Below, piece by piece: positions 1 to 8,078 of a stretch of DNA of 64,000 bases. The stretch is from Caldatribacterium sp051549785 (lineage in GTDB: Bacteria; Atribacterota; Atribacteria; Atribacterales; Caldatribacteriaceae). The position numbers and the translations under genes are program-made. The notes beneath the pieces were generated by a model that was given only the letters and a program-made list of their open reading frames with translations, made no database searches and was not told where the DNA came from. The DNA is taken from NCBI RefSeq assembly GCF_051549785.1, contig NZ_CP189974.1, forward strand, positions 1,612,001-1,676,000. The letters are read 5' to 3'. The number at the start of each line of letters is the position of its first letter. Positions within the stretch are counted from its first letter, which is position 1.

Positions 1-304
1 CAACCTCTTCCACGGGATGCTTCAGGACCTCCCGCGCCGCCCCACCATCACCGCCCCCAACGATGAAGACCTTGCGAGGATGGGGATGCGTCACCATGGC
101 AGGATGGACGAGCATCTCATGGTACATGAATTCGTCTTTCTCTGTGGTCTGCACAATGCCGTCAAGAAGGAGAACTCTCCCGTAGAGGTAGGTGTCGATG
201 ATGGCGATTTCCTGGAGCTTCGTCCGCCCCACAAAGAGCGTCTCCTTCACCTTGAGAGCCATCTGGTAGTTTTCAATGTAGTTCTGGACGTACCAGAGTT
301 CCAT
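1..304 (-). CDS. speE: Spermidine synthase (aminopropyltransferase), N-terminal part, cut by window edge
   Basis: About 101 N-terminal residues are visible; the C-terminus lies beyond the left edge. The protein begins MELWYVQNYIENYQ and carries the class I methyltransferase-like glycine motif VGGGDGGAARE near residues 83-93, which binds decarboxylated S-adenosylmethionine in spermidine synthases, plus the YLYGRVLLLDG beta-strand region typical of the family. The enzyme would transfer the aminopropyl group made available by SpeD to putrescine. The ATG at 304 overlaps the 3' end of speD by about 30 bases, so the two are translationally coupled. Substrate choice (putrescine, agmatine or another amine) cannot be read from this part. 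Confidence 0.9.
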   Translation of the reverse strand, partial: MELWYVQNYIENYQMALKVKETLFVGRTKLQEIAIIDTYLYGRVLLLDGIVQTTEKDEFMYHEMLVHPAMVTHPHPRKVFIVGGGDGGAAREVLKHPVEEV

Positions 305-653
305 TCCGCTTGCCCACTCCTCTCTCGAGTTCCACAACCCTCACGTCCTGAGGCACAAAATACCGCTCAATCAAAGGTACACTGGCTTTGGGGTCACAGG
401 ATGCACCGAGAAAAATATCCAGCGCTGCGTACCCGTACTCCGGCCAGGTATGGATGGCAACGTGAGACTCCGGCATCACCAAAAGTCCGCTCAGACCATA
501 CGGCTCGAACTGATACACGTGAAGCGCAAGGATTTCCTTCCTGTAGGTGGCGGCAAGATCCCGAAAAAAAGCCTCAACCCGCTTCGCATCATTAAGGAGC
601 TGGGACCCCACAATCTCCACCAGAAGATGCCGCGCCACCGCCTCTGCATGCAA
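273..653 (-). CDS. speD: S-adenosylmethionine decarboxylase proenzyme (prokaryotic SpeD)
   Basis: The protein makes decarboxylated SAM, the aminopropyl donor for SpeE next door. Its signature is PESHVAIHTWPEYGYAALD: the Glu-Ser bond is the autocatalytic cleavage site that gives the pyruvoyl cofactor. With a TTG start at 653 the product is about 126 residues, the usual size for the small bacterial enzyme. The TTG is preceded by AAGGGGGTGA at good spacing. A GTG at 662, overlapping the pgeF stop, is an alternative, but the Shine-Dalgarno-like run lies too close to it. A longer reading from 722 would overlap pgeF by 64 bases and adds non-family sequence. It follows pgeF and precedes speE at the end of the trp polycistron. 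Confidence 0.9.
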   Translation of the reverse strand: MHAEAVARHLLVEIVGSQLLNDAKRVEAFFRDLAATYRKEILALHVYQFEPYGLSGLLVMPESHVAIHTWPEYGYAALDIFLGASCDPKASVPLIERYFVPQDVRVVELERGVGKRNGTLVRPELH

Positions 654-658
654 TACCC

Positions 659-1381
659 TCACCCCCTTATTCCCGCAACAAGGAGACATCTCGCTGCACT
701 GCGATCCCGGCGAAAGGAACACAGAAGGTCCCTCTCACAGGACGTGCAGAGCGAGCTCACCTCAAGGTGCTCCCTCAAGAGCCCCCGCGCTAGGAGATCC
801 CCCACCACAATGCCCTTCAGGTCCACAAAGGTCCTCCCCGCCCGGCGCTCAACAAAGGCTTCGCGCCCCCTTCCCAGAGCTTCAAGGACTTCCTCCCCGA
901 CCTCAAAGCAACACGGACCGATGGCAGGGCCCACGCCACCCCAGAGCGCAGAGGGCGAAACGGAGAACAGCCTCTCCATCGCCTCCACAACCCGGGTGTG
1001 AATCCCCTGGGCGATTCCCCTCCACCCGGCATGGACTAAAGCCACCACTTCCTGTTCCGGGGCAAAGAGCAAAAGGGGTACGCAGTCGGCGACGAGGATC
1101 CCGAGGTACTGGTTTTTCGCTCCGGCAAGCAGTGCATCGACCATACGGCAAGAAGCATTGTACCACAGTTTCTCCTCGAAAACGAGGAAATCCGCCCCGT
1201 GAACCTGGGAAGGAACAAAAATTGGGCCTATACCGAAAAGCCTTGCAATGGCTTCCCGGCCACTCTCTGTGCAAACATTGTAGGGCGTGCGGCGGGTTAC
1301 AAAGAAATGCTCAAGTTGCGGGAAACAGAGAAGCGATGTGAAACGGAGGACCAGAACACCTCCACGTTCTTCAAGCTGCAT
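659..1381 (-). CDS. pgeF: YfiH/LACC1-family purine nucleoside phosphorylase (multicopper oxidoreductase-like fold)
   Basis: 240 residues with the family's metal and substrate motifs in order: a QVHG histidine near residue 60, ADCVPLLLF near 99-107 and HAGWRG near 117-122, then the usual Gly-Ile-Arg C-terminus. Members are described as adenosine/inosine phosphorylases and as PgeF, which repairs wrong amino acids in peptidoglycan precursors; sequence alone does not choose between these roles. It starts 6 bases after the trpA stop with no clear Shine-Dalgarno, so translation probably depends on coupling. Its link to tryptophan or polyamine synthesis is only positional. Confidence 0.85.
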   Translation of the reverse strand: MQLEERGGVLVLRFTSLLCFPQLEHFFVTRRTPYNVCTESGREAIARLFGIGPIFVPSQVHGADFLVFEEKLWYNASCRMVDALLAGAKNQYLGILVADCVPLLLFAPEQEVVALVHAGWRGIAQGIHTRVVEAMERLFSVSPSALWGGVGPAIGPCCFEVGEEVLEALGRGREAFVERRAGRTFVDLKGIVVGDLLARGLLREHLEVSSLCTSCERDLLCSFRRDRSAARCLLVAGIRG

Positions 1382-1387
1382 AGGGCG

Positions 1388-2170
1388 TTATGCTGCTCCA
1401 TCCAAGGCACGGCGGTACGACCGCACGAGAGCAGCGAATCCCTCCATCCAGGTTTCTGTGTCTCTGTTACGTATAATGTACTCAAGAAGAGCCGACCCCA
1501 CAATAACCCCATCGGTGTACTCGGCAAGGGTCGCCGCCTGGTGGGGATCGTGAATGCCAAACCCGGGGAGAACAAGCACCGAGGTATGGCTCCGGATACA
1601 GGCGACACGCTCCCTGAGGGCCGAAACATCCACTTCGGTCTTCCCCGTCACCCCTTTCCCCGAAACGAGGTACACAAAGCCCTCGCTTACTTCAGCGATA
1701 CGACGGACCCGTTCAAGAGGAGAGGTCACCGAGGCAAGGAGGATTCGGGAGAGCAACCCCTGGGCTTCTTTGAGGAAATCCCAGGCCTCAAGGGGGAAAT
1801 CGGCGACGATGAGACCTCGAAATCCGACCTTCCGGAAATCGCGGGCGAACCTCCCCACCCCGTACTGGAGCACGATGTTCCCGTAGGTCATGGCAATGAG
1901 GGGGATAGAAAGGCGGATACCGGCCATCACCTCAACGACAAGAGGAGGCGTCACGCCCTGTTTGAGGGCTGCAAAAGACGTTGTCTGAATGACCGGCCCA
2001 TCGGCCACAGGATCTGAGTGGGGGATACCGACTTCCACCGCATCGGCCCCCTCTTCCTCACAGATCCGAAGGAGGGTGCAGAAACTCGCAATGTCAGGAT
2101 ACCCGAAGGTCAGGTACGGAACGAAGAGCTTTCTTTTCTTCTTTTCGAGGACTTCACGCAGCGGGTCCAT
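1388..2170 (-). CDS. trpA: Tryptophan synthase alpha subunit
   Basis: 260 residues, a TIM-barrel enzyme that cleaves indole-3-glycerol phosphate to indole and glyceraldehyde-3-phosphate and channels indole to TrpB. The catalytic Glu and Asp are in EVGIPHSDPVADG near residues 46-58, and the phosphate-binding loops are in YLVSGKGVTG and the Gly-Ser of VIVGSALLE. ATG at 2170 is preceded by AAGGAGG with about 6-base spacing and overlaps trpB by 17 bases. It is the last trp gene of the operon. Confidence 0.97.
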   Translation of the reverse strand: MDPLREVLEKKKRKLFVPYLTFGYPDIASFCTLLRICEEEGADAVEVGIPHSDPVADGPVIQTTSFAALKQGVTPPLVVEVMAGIRLSIPLIAMTYGNIVLQYGVGRFARDFRKVGFRGLIVADFPLEAWDFLKEAQGLLSRILLASVTSPLERVRRIAEVSEGFVYLVSGKGVTGKTEVDVSALRERVACIRSHTSVLVLPGFGIHDPHQAATLAEYTDGVIVGSALLEYIIRNRDTETWMEGFAALVRSYRRALDGAA

Positions 2171-3350
2171 GATGATCCTCCTTTGCTAAAGACCGCATAA
2201 CGACCTCAACGTCCTTATCGCCTCTGCCGGAAAGGCATACAAGCACAGTAGCCTCTCTCGGCAGGGAAGGGGCAATCTTTACGGCATACGCCAGGGCGTG
2301 AGCGCTCTCCAGTGCCGGAATAATGCCCTCCGTGCGGGCAAGAAGACAAAAGGCCTCTTGAGCCTCTTCGTCGGTGGCTGTCACGTACTGCGCTCTTCCC
2401 GTTTTTGCGAGAAAGGCGTGCTCAGGACCTACCCCCGGGTAGTCAAGACCGGCGGCGATGGAATGGGTTTCCTGGATTTGCCCGAACTCATCTTGAAGCA
2501 AAAGGCTCATGCTCCCGTGAAGAACACCCTTCCTCCCCCGCCCAATGCTTGCGGCGTGTTTCCCCGTATCAAGACCAAGACCTCCCGCCTCAACACCCAC
2601 AAGGCGCACATCTCCATAGGGCAAGAAGGCCGAAAATATCCCTATCGCATTGCTTCCCCCACCGACGCAGGCGATGACGTAATCCGGAAGCCTTCCTTCT
2701 TGCCTGAGGAACTGCTCCTTTGCTTCCCTGCCGATAACGGATTGGAAATCTCGAACCATAGTGGGGTACGGGTGAGGACCGACCACAGACCCGATGACGT
2801 AGTGAGTGGTGTCCACGTTCCGAACCCAGTCACGCAGGGCCTCGTTGATGGCGTCCTTCAGAGTCTGGCTTCCGGAATACACGGGAATGACCTGGGCTCC
2901 GAGGACTTGCATTCTGAAAACGTTGAGCTTCTGCCGCTCAACGTCCACGGCTCCCATGTACACCTGACACTCAAGCCCAAGGAGGGCACAGGCCGTGGCC
3001 GTGGCCACACCATGCTGCCCGGCCCCGGTCTCAGCAATGATGCGTTTTTTGCCCATTTTTTTAGCCAGAAGCACCTGCCCCAAGGTGTTATTCAGCTTGT
3101 GGGATCCCGTGTGATTGAGGTCCTCCCGCTTCAGGTAGATCTTTGCTCCCCCGAGTTCCCTGCTGAGCCTTGCGGCGTACGTGAGGGGAGTAGGCCGCCC
3201 GGCATACGTTGTGAGGTACAACCTGAGCTCCTCCTGGAACTCCGGGTCTTTCCGGTAGTACTCGTACGCCTCTTCAAGCTCTTCAAGAGGATGCACCAGT
3301 GTCTCCGGCACAAACCTTCCTCCAAATTCCCCGAAAAACCACTTCTCCAT
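2154..3350 (-). CDS. trpB: Tryptophan synthase beta subunit
   Basis: About 398 residues, the PLP enzyme that joins indole and serine. The PLP-lysine motif HTGSHKLNN, the COMM-domain sequence GAGQHGVATA and the phosphate-cradling GGGSNA are all present, so it is the ordinary TrpB1 type. I prefer ATG at 3350 because GGAAGGTGAG sits just upstream at normal spacing; a GTG at 3359 that overlaps the trpF stop is an alternative adding three residues. It overlaps trpA, which fits an alpha2beta2 complex made by coupled translation. Confidence 0.97.
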   Translation of the reverse strand: MEKWFFGEFGGRFVPETLVHPLEELEEAYEYYRKDPEFQEELRLYLTTYAGRPTPLTYAARLSRELGGAKIYLKREDLNHTGSHKLNNTLGQVLLAKKMGKKRIIAETGAGQHGVATATACALLGLECQVYMGAVDVERQKLNVFRMQVLGAQVIPVYSGSQTLKDAINEALRDWVRNVDTTHYVIGSVVGPHPYPTMVRDFQSVIGREAKEQFLRQEGRLPDYVIACVGGGSNAIGIFSAFLPYGDVRLVGVEAGGLGLDTGKHAASIGRGRKGVLHGSMSLLLQDEFGQIQETHSIAAGLDYPGVGPEHAFLAKTGRAQYVTATDEEAQEAFCLLARTEGIIPALESAHALAYAVKIAPSLPREATVLVCLSGRGDKDVEVVMRSLAKEDHHGPAA

Positions 3351-3355
3351 GCAAC

Positions 3356-3979
3356 TCACCTTCCCTGCAAAAGTACAAGGAGCTCCCGCACCTTCTGGAT
3401 GTTTTTTCTTCCCGGAGCAATCTCAAAACCGCTGTTTACGTCAAGGGCAAAGGGACGGAGAACGCGCAGAAGACGGGGAATGTTCTCAAGGGTAAGCCCT
3501 CCGGCAACAATGGTGGGGCAGGAAGCGGCCGAAACAAAAGGAGCGACCACTTCCCACCGAAAAACTTCCCCTGTACCCCCGCGCCTTTCACCCTTCAGGG
3601 TATCAAAGAGCACATAGGACACCCTGGGGAGATACTCCTCCACCTCTTTGAGGGAGAACCCCTCACCGACCCCAAAGGCTTTGATCACTCTACCGCCGAG
3701 GCGCTCACAGAACGCAGGGTCCTCGTCTCCATGGAGCTGGACAAGGTCAAGCTCGCAGAAATCCCGAATGCCCTGAACTTCCCGAATGCTGGAATTCTGG
3801 AACACCCCCACCGTGAGCACCTTTCCCCGCAGGCGCCCAACAATCCCTCGCACTGTTTCTGGATGGACAAAGCGAGGGCTTCCGGGGACGAAAATGAATC
3901 CCAGTGCCCATACCCCCAGAAAGGCAAGGGCCAAAGCATCCCCTGCCTGGGTGATCCCGCACACCTTAACAGCAGGCAA
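3356..3979 (-). CDS. trpF: Phosphoribosylanthranilate isomerase
   Basis: 207 residues, TIM barrel, Amadori rearrangement of phosphoribosyl-anthranilate. Family motifs appear in order: KVCGIT at the N-terminus with the catalytic Cys, QLHGDE, VLFDT with the catalytic Asp, GGTGEVFRW, AGGL and DVNSGFE. The start is a TTG at 3979, behind a purine-rich AGAGGAGAGAGGG, overlapping the trpC end by 14 bases. It is separate from trpC, unlike the fused enterobacterial arrangement. Confidence 0.95.
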   Translation of the reverse strand: MPAVKVCGITQAGDALALAFLGVWALGFIFVPGSPRFVHPETVRGIVGRLRGKVLTVGVFQNSSIREVQGIRDFCELDLVQLHGDEDPAFCERLGGRVIKAFGVGEGFSLKEVEEYLPRVSYVLFDTLKGERRGGTGEVFRWEVVAPFVSAASCPTIVAGGLTLENIPRLLRVLRPFALDVNSGFEIAPGRKNIQKVRELLVLLQGR

Positions 3980-4760
3980 TTTCCCTCTCTCCTCTCAGCT
4001 CAAGGAGTGTTTTTTGGGGATTCCGGGACGTCAGGAGAGCCTCTCCGACGAGGAAGTTCCGCACCCCCGCCTCAAGGAGCGTCTCCACATCCTCACGGGT
4101 ATGGATGCCGCTTTCGGCAATGACCACCGTTCCTTCGGGGATGAGGGGAAGGAGCCTGAGGGTGGTTTCAAGCGACACCCGAAAAGTCGCAAGATCTCGA
4201 TTGTTGATGCCGATGACTCTGGCAGAGGCAAAGAGGGCCTTTTGGAGATCCTCCTCATCGTGGACCTCAACGACCGGAACAAGACCAAGGAGTTCCGCAA
4301 GCTCCACAAAGTGCTTCAGACGCTCCCTGGAGACGATGCGGGCAATGAGAAGGATTGCCCGAGCACCAGCTTCCGCCGTCTCGTAAATCTGGATTTCCTC
4401 GAGCACGAAATCCTTTCGCAACACCGGAAGGCGGGTCTTTGCCACAACCTCCCGGAGCAACTCAGGGCTTCCCTGGAAGTGGTCCTCTTCGGTCACCACG
4501 GAGATGGCCCGGGCACCTCCTTCCTCGTAGAGGGCAAGGAAATGGGGAACGTCCTGGAACGCGATGAATCTCCCCCTTGAAGGCGAGGCGAGCTTGATCT
4601 CGGCGATGATATGGGGATGGGGATCCTGGAGAAAGGAGAGGAAGTCGCTCCGCGTCGAAGTCGCAAAAATTTGGGCAATTTCGGAGGGGAGATAAGGCCT
4701 TTCCCGCGCAAGGAGCCGCCGCTTTTTTGCCGTCACAATAGCCTCAAGAATGCCTTCCAT
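3966..4760 (-). CDS. trpC: Indole-3-glycerol phosphate synthase
   Basis: 264 residues. The motifs are EIKLASPSRG (catalytic Lys), VLRKDFVLEEIQIYE (catalytic Lys), GINNRDLATF (the family's IGxNNRDL) and VVIAESGI with the GEALL phosphate loop. The enzyme closes the indole ring from carboxyphenylamino-deoxyribulose phosphate. ATG at 4760 overlaps the trpD end by 17 bases, and its stop overlaps trpF. Confidence 0.96.
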   Translation of the reverse strand: MEGILEAIVTAKKRRLLARERPYLPSEIAQIFATSTRSDFLSFLQDPHPHIIAEIKLASPSRGRFIAFQDVPHFLALYEEGGARAISVVTEEDHFQGSPELLREVVAKTRLPVLRKDFVLEEIQIYETAEAGARAILLIARIVSRERLKHFVELAELLGLVPVVEVHDEEDLQKALFASARVIGINNRDLATFRVSLETTLRLLPLIPEGTVVIAESGIHTREDVETLLEAGVRNFLVGEALLTSRNPQKTLLELRGEREIACC

Positions 4761-5793
4761 GCTCTCCGTCCTCCCTCATTTTCTGCGCCACCTCAAGTAG
4801 CTCCTTCACCCTCTCCAGAGCCTGTCCGCTGTCGATGGCTCTCTCGACCTTCTGCACGGCTTCGGTCAGGGTCCCGGCTCTCTCGCTCAACCACACGAGG
4901 AACGCTGCGTTCACAACCAGGGCATCGCGATGGGCTCCCCGCACCTCCCCGGAGAGAATGTTGAGGAAGAGACGGGCGTTCTCTGCAGGATCCCCTCCCT
5001 GGATTTCTTCCACAGGGTATTCCGGAAAACCAACCTCGTGAGGGTGGAAGGTCAAAGGAGAGGTTCTCCCCTCCCCCACGAGGAGACAGTGGGTTTTTCC
5101 GCTCACGCTGACCTCATCCACCCCGGGTTCACCCCATACCACAAGCCCCCTCCGTACCCCGAGAAAGGAGAGCACATGGGCCACCGGTTCAAGGAGCTTT
5201 GGGTCGTACACTCCCACCATCTTGTACGCCACGGAGCAGGGTGTGGTGAGGGGACCCAGGATATTGAACACCGTCCGCACCTTGAGCTCCCTCCGTACCC
5301 CCTGAACTGCCCGCATGGCGGGGTGGTACAAGGGAGCGTACAGGAAGGCAAAGCCAGTTGCCGCAAAAAGGCGCTCCATGGCGTCCCTGGCAAGGTCAAC
5401 GGGAAAGCCAAGGTGCTCCAGGAAATCAGCACTCCCCGAGCGGCTCGAAACCGAACGATTGCCGTGCTTCACAATGGGCACACCCAGGGCAAAGGCTAAA
5501 AGCGCCGCCCCTGTGGAAATGTTTAGCGTGCCCTGCCCATCGCCTCCGGTACCGCAGTTGTCAGCAACAAGGCACCCCGAGGGGATGGGGAAGGGGGTGG
5601 CGAAATCTCGCATGGCCCGTGCGAAACCGAGGAGCTCTTCTTTGCGCTCGCCCCGAACCCGCAGAATCCCAAGGATTGCTCCCATCTGGGCCTGGGTGAA
5701 CTCCCCGCTCATGAGGGCGTGCATGAGGGTATAGGCTTCCGAAGCTCCGAGAACCTCTCCATGGAGAACGCGCAGAAGGATTTCCTCCTTCAC
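4744..5793 (-). CDS. trpD: Anthranilate phosphoribosyltransferase
   Basis: 349 residues, a class IV phosphoribosyltransferase. The PRPP-binding DNCGTGGDGQGTLNIST stretch near residues 79-95 and KHGNRSVSSRSGSADFLE near 109-126 identify it. The start is GTG at 5793, giving a GTGA overlap with the trpG stop; GGAGGTGA lies about 7 bases upstream. It is a free-standing TrpD, not a TrpGD fusion. The trpG stop that forms this overlap belongs to the shifted trpG frame, so coupling to trpD requires the trpG frameshift to occur. Confidence 0.96.
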   Translation of the reverse strand: MKEEILLRVLHGEVLGASEAYTLMHALMSGEFTQAQMGAILGILRVRGERKEELLGFARAMRDFATPFPIPSGCLVADNCGTGGDGQGTLNISTGAALLAFALGVPIVKHGNRSVSSRSGSADFLEHLGFPVDLARDAMERLFAATGFAFLYAPLYHPAMRAVQGVRRELKVRTVFNILGPLTTPCSVAYKMVGVYDPKLLEPVAHVLSFLGVRRGLVVWGEPGVDEVSVSGKTHCLLVGEGRTSPLTFHPHEVGFPEYPVEEIQGGDPAENARLFLNILSGEVRGAHRDALVVNAAFLVWLSERAGTLTEAVQKVERAIDSGQALERVKELLEVAQKMREDGEHGRHS

Positions 5794-6366
5794 GGTTTCC
5801 TCACCTCCAGGAAATTCCGAAGGATGACCTTCCCCTGAGGAGTTAACACGGACTCGGGATGGAACTGGACGCCGAAAAGGGGATACTTCCGGTGTTCTAA
5901 AGCCATGATTTCCCCCTCTTCGGTCCAGGCAGTCACCCGGAGTGAGGGTGGAATGCTCTCAGGATCAACGACGAGGGAATGGTAACGTCCCACCCATATT
6001 TCCTCCGGCAGTCCCCGGAAGAGGAAAGAGGGCAGGAGGAAAACCTTCCACCGCTTTCCGTGGCAGGGTCTTCTTGCTTTAACAATGCGTGCACCCTCAA
6101 CGTAGGCAATGCACTGGTGGCCAAAGACACACCCCCAGGATTGGAATAGAGGGAGCGAAACGGGCAATGACGCTATTGGTGATGCCGCAGTCTGTGGGGT
6201 CTTTCGGACCCGGCGAAATCACGATGCGGTCCGGACGCATCTTCTCGATCTCCTCAAGGGTTATCTCATCGTTCCGGAACACGCGGATTTCTTCCCTGCT
6301 CAGCTCCCCAAGGTACTGCACGAGGTTATAGGTGAAAGAGTCGTAATTGTCGATGACGAGAATCAT
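5790..6366 (-). CDS. trpG: Anthranilate synthase glutamine amidotransferase subunit, encoded in two frames joined by a +1 shift
   Basis: The N-terminal part (6366 down to the CTT codon at 6126-6124, 81 residues, starting MILVIDNYDSFTYNLVQYLG) has the oxyanion motif SPGP and ends ILGVCL, where Cys80 is the nucleophile. In this frame the next codons read W-P-P-V-H-C-L-R then stop at 6099-6097. The rest of the enzyme continues in the +1 frame as GHQCIAYVEGARIV and runs to GVQFHPES, with the catalytic His and Glu, ending at 5790. Skipping one T at 6123 restores GVCLGHQ and gives 191 residues, the normal family length. Everything else is well conserved and both ends have typical overlaps (ATGA with trpE, GTGA with trpD), so the gene looks functional, not decayed. 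Options are programmed frameshifting (preferred, see findings), a recent mutation or a sequence error. Confidence 0.85.
6121..6136 (-). promoter_or_regulatory. Candidate programmed +1 ribosomal frameshift site in trpG
   Basis: Read on the minus strand: GGGGGTG (6136-6130), spacer TGT (6129-6127), shift codon CTT (6126-6124), then TGG (6123-6121). GGGGGUG can pair with the anti-Shine-Dalgarno of 16S rRNA. The layout matches the RF2 gene prfB, where AGGGGG, three bases, CUU and UGA promote a +1 slip of the CUU tRNA. Here the hungry codon is UGG for tryptophan in place of the UGA stop. A +1 slip gives Cys-Leu-Gly-His-Gln, the exact class I amidotransferase active site. Function is inferred from this similarity. 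Confidence 0.6.
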
Positions 6367-7781
6367 AGGCTTTCCTCCTTTTCCGCAAGTTGTAATGCCA
6401 GAAGCAAAGCCTCCGCCTTGCTTCGCGTTTCCTCGTACTCCCGCTCGGGCACGGAATCGTACACGATTCCTGCCCCTGCCTGAACCCGGGCAGAGCCGTC
6501 TTTACAGAAAATGCTCCGAATCACGATACAGGTGTCCATATTCCCCTGGAAGCTCACATACCCCAGGGCTCCCGCGTACGGTCCCCGGCTCTCCGGCTCA
6601 ATCTCCTCGATGATCTGCATCGCCCGCACCTTGGGAGCTCCGCTGACCGTCCCCGCAGGGAAACAGGCCTGCAGCGCCCTCCAGGGGGTCAAGTCTTCCC
6701 GGAGTATCCCGGACACCGTGGAAACAATGTGGAAGACATGAGAGTACCGCTCGATTTTCATGTACTCCTCAACCTGGACGCTTCCGAGTTCACACACGCG
6801 CCCAAGGTCATTCCTCCCGAGGTCAAGGAGCATAACGTGCTCGGCGTTCTCCTTTTCGTCCTCAAGGAGGTCCCGGATGATGTCCTCCTCAGGAACATGG
6901 GCAAGGCGCCGCCGTGTCCCGGCGATGGGACGGGTGGTGACCTTCCTCCCCTCGACCTTCACCATCATCTCGGGAGAAGAACCAAGGAGGATGAACGAAG
7001 GGGTTTCGAAATAGAAAAGGTACGGCGAAGGGTTGAGGGACCGCAGGAAACGGTATGCCCGGAAGGGATCACCCGCATACGGTACGGAAAAGCGCTGGGA
7101 AATGACGACCTGTGATGCATGCCCTTCCTCGATGAGCTCAATAACCCGGCGTACCGCTGCCTCAAAGGCTTCCCGGGTGAAGTTCGACTGTACGTCACCC
7201 AGAAGGCGGAATTTCTCTTCCTTCCGGACGACCAGGGGGTGTTCGACCCTCTCCATAACTTCCTGAATCCAGGCCAGGCCACGGGAGAAATCCTCCTCAT
7301 CTCCACCCCGGGCAACGTAGACGGCTCCGAGGCGGTGCTTCAGGTGGTCGAAGAAGAGAAACCTCCGCACCGTGGCGAAATAGGCAAGGGGGAAATCCAT
7401 GGCCTTTCGGGGAACGGTCCGTTCCCAGGTCTTCACGGCGTCATAGCTCAGAAATCCCACTGCCCCTCCCAGGAAGGGGAGATCGGGAACCGGATACACC
7501 AGGAAGCGGGGGTACCTGCGCTCAAGAAGGGTGATAAGGTCAACGAAGTCGAAGAAGTACTCTTCCTCCTCCACGTCGAAAATCAGAAAGGAATACCGGC
7601 CCCAGGTTGCCCCCTTTTCGGCACTCTCCAAAAGGAAAAGGGGCGTCTTTCCTCGAAAGCACTCGAGAACCACAACCGGAGTTAGACGATCAGCAAGGCG
7701 CTCCGCATACAGCGGAACGTATTCGTACCTTTCACCAAGCCGGAGGAATTCCCCTCTCTCTGGGTGTACCTTCAAGCCCAT
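6363..7781 (-). CDS. trpE: Anthranilate synthase component I
   Basis: About 472 residues. It converts chorismate and ammonia (from TrpG) to anthranilate. The N-terminal LLESAEKGATWGRYSFL stretch contains the LLES element that forms the tryptophan feedback pocket; the C-terminal half has the chorismate-binding PIAGTRRR, DLGRNDLGRV and GAPKVRAM blocks. I place the start at ATG 7781. A TTG at 7775 has better spacing from GGGGTGAT and is a real alternative. The open frame continues upstream to 7859, but that part is translated T-box leader and terminator. The stop overlaps trpG as ATGA. Confidence 0.95.
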   Translation of the reverse strand: MGLKVHPERGEFLRLGERYEYVPLYAERLADRLTPVVVLECFRGKTPLFLLESAEKGATWGRYSFLIFDVEEEEYFFDFVDLITLLERRYPRFLVYPVPDLPFLGGAVGFLSYDAVKTWERTVPRKAMDFPLAYFATVRRFLFFDHLKHRLGAVYVARGGDEEDFSRGLAWIQEVMERVEHPLVVRKEEKFRLLGDVQSNFTREAFEAAVRRVIELIEEGHASQVVISQRFSVPYAGDPFRAYRFLRSLNPSPYLFYFETPSFILLGSSPEMMVKVEGRKVTTRPIAGTRRRLAHVPEEDIIRDLLEDEKENAEHVMLLDLGRNDLGRVCELGSVQVEEYMKIERYSHVFHIVSTVSGILREDLTPWRALQACFPAGTVSGAPKVRAMQIIEEIEPESRGPYAGALGYVSFQGNMDTCIVIRSIFCKDGSARVQAGAGIVYDSVPEREYEETRSKAEALLLALQLAEKEESL

Positions 7782-7790
7782 CACCCCAAA

Positions 7791-7820
7791 CAAAAAGGCC
7801 CTCGTCAAGAGACGAGGGCC
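7791..7820 (-). terminator. Intrinsic terminator of the trp T-box leader
   Basis: On the minus strand GGCCCTCGTC, a four-base TCTT loop and GACGAGGGCC form a perfect 10-bp stem followed by TTTTTG. It sits about 10 bases before trpE and directly after the conserved T-box sequence, as expected for T-box transcription attenuation. Confidence 0.95.
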
Positions 7821-8072
7821 TTTTCCTCGCGGTGCCACTCTTGTTGATAGCGCTTTCACGCTATCCTCTCAACCGGGTACCTCATGATACCCGTCTTCCT
7901 TTAAAGGGAAAGCCCCTTTTCAACCTACTCTCCCCGAAGGGATTTCGATGAAAAGCTCTGAGGCCCATTCACCCCTCAGGGACTACCCGGCTTCCACCTG
8001 ACCCGGGCTCTCTCTCAGCCCCGGACGAGAGGCTACTCCCCCTCATCATCGCTTCCTGCGCTTCTTGCTTTT
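7791..8072 (-). promoter_or_regulatory. T-box leader of the trp operon (tRNA-Trp sensing)
   Basis: The leader holds the T-box core AGTGGCACCGCGAGG (7839-7825), whose TGGC pairs with the NCCA end of an uncharged tRNA with discriminator G. Stem I features are visible: an AGTA motif, AGAGAG and the distal GGTGGAAGCC. The candidate specifier codon TGG (7967-7965) lies in GAATGGG, followed by one purine and then the closing stem strand CCTCA, which can pair with TGAGG on the 5' side. tRNA-Trp in this window has G before CCA, so codon and discriminator agree. Uncharged tRNA-Trp should stabilise the antiterminator and allow trpE-A transcription. Confidence 0.93.
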
Positions 8073-8078
8073 GCGTAT

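Noticed and set aside
6097..6366. trpG as an ordinary pseudogene
   Set aside because: Both halves are well conserved, the restored protein has normal length, operon overlaps are intact at both ends, and the break coincides with an RF2-like slip site. Still possible, so kept as the alternative explanation.
7782..7859. N-terminal extension of trpE (start at 7859)
   Set aside because: This stretch is the T-box core and terminator hairpin; the residues do not resemble TrpE.
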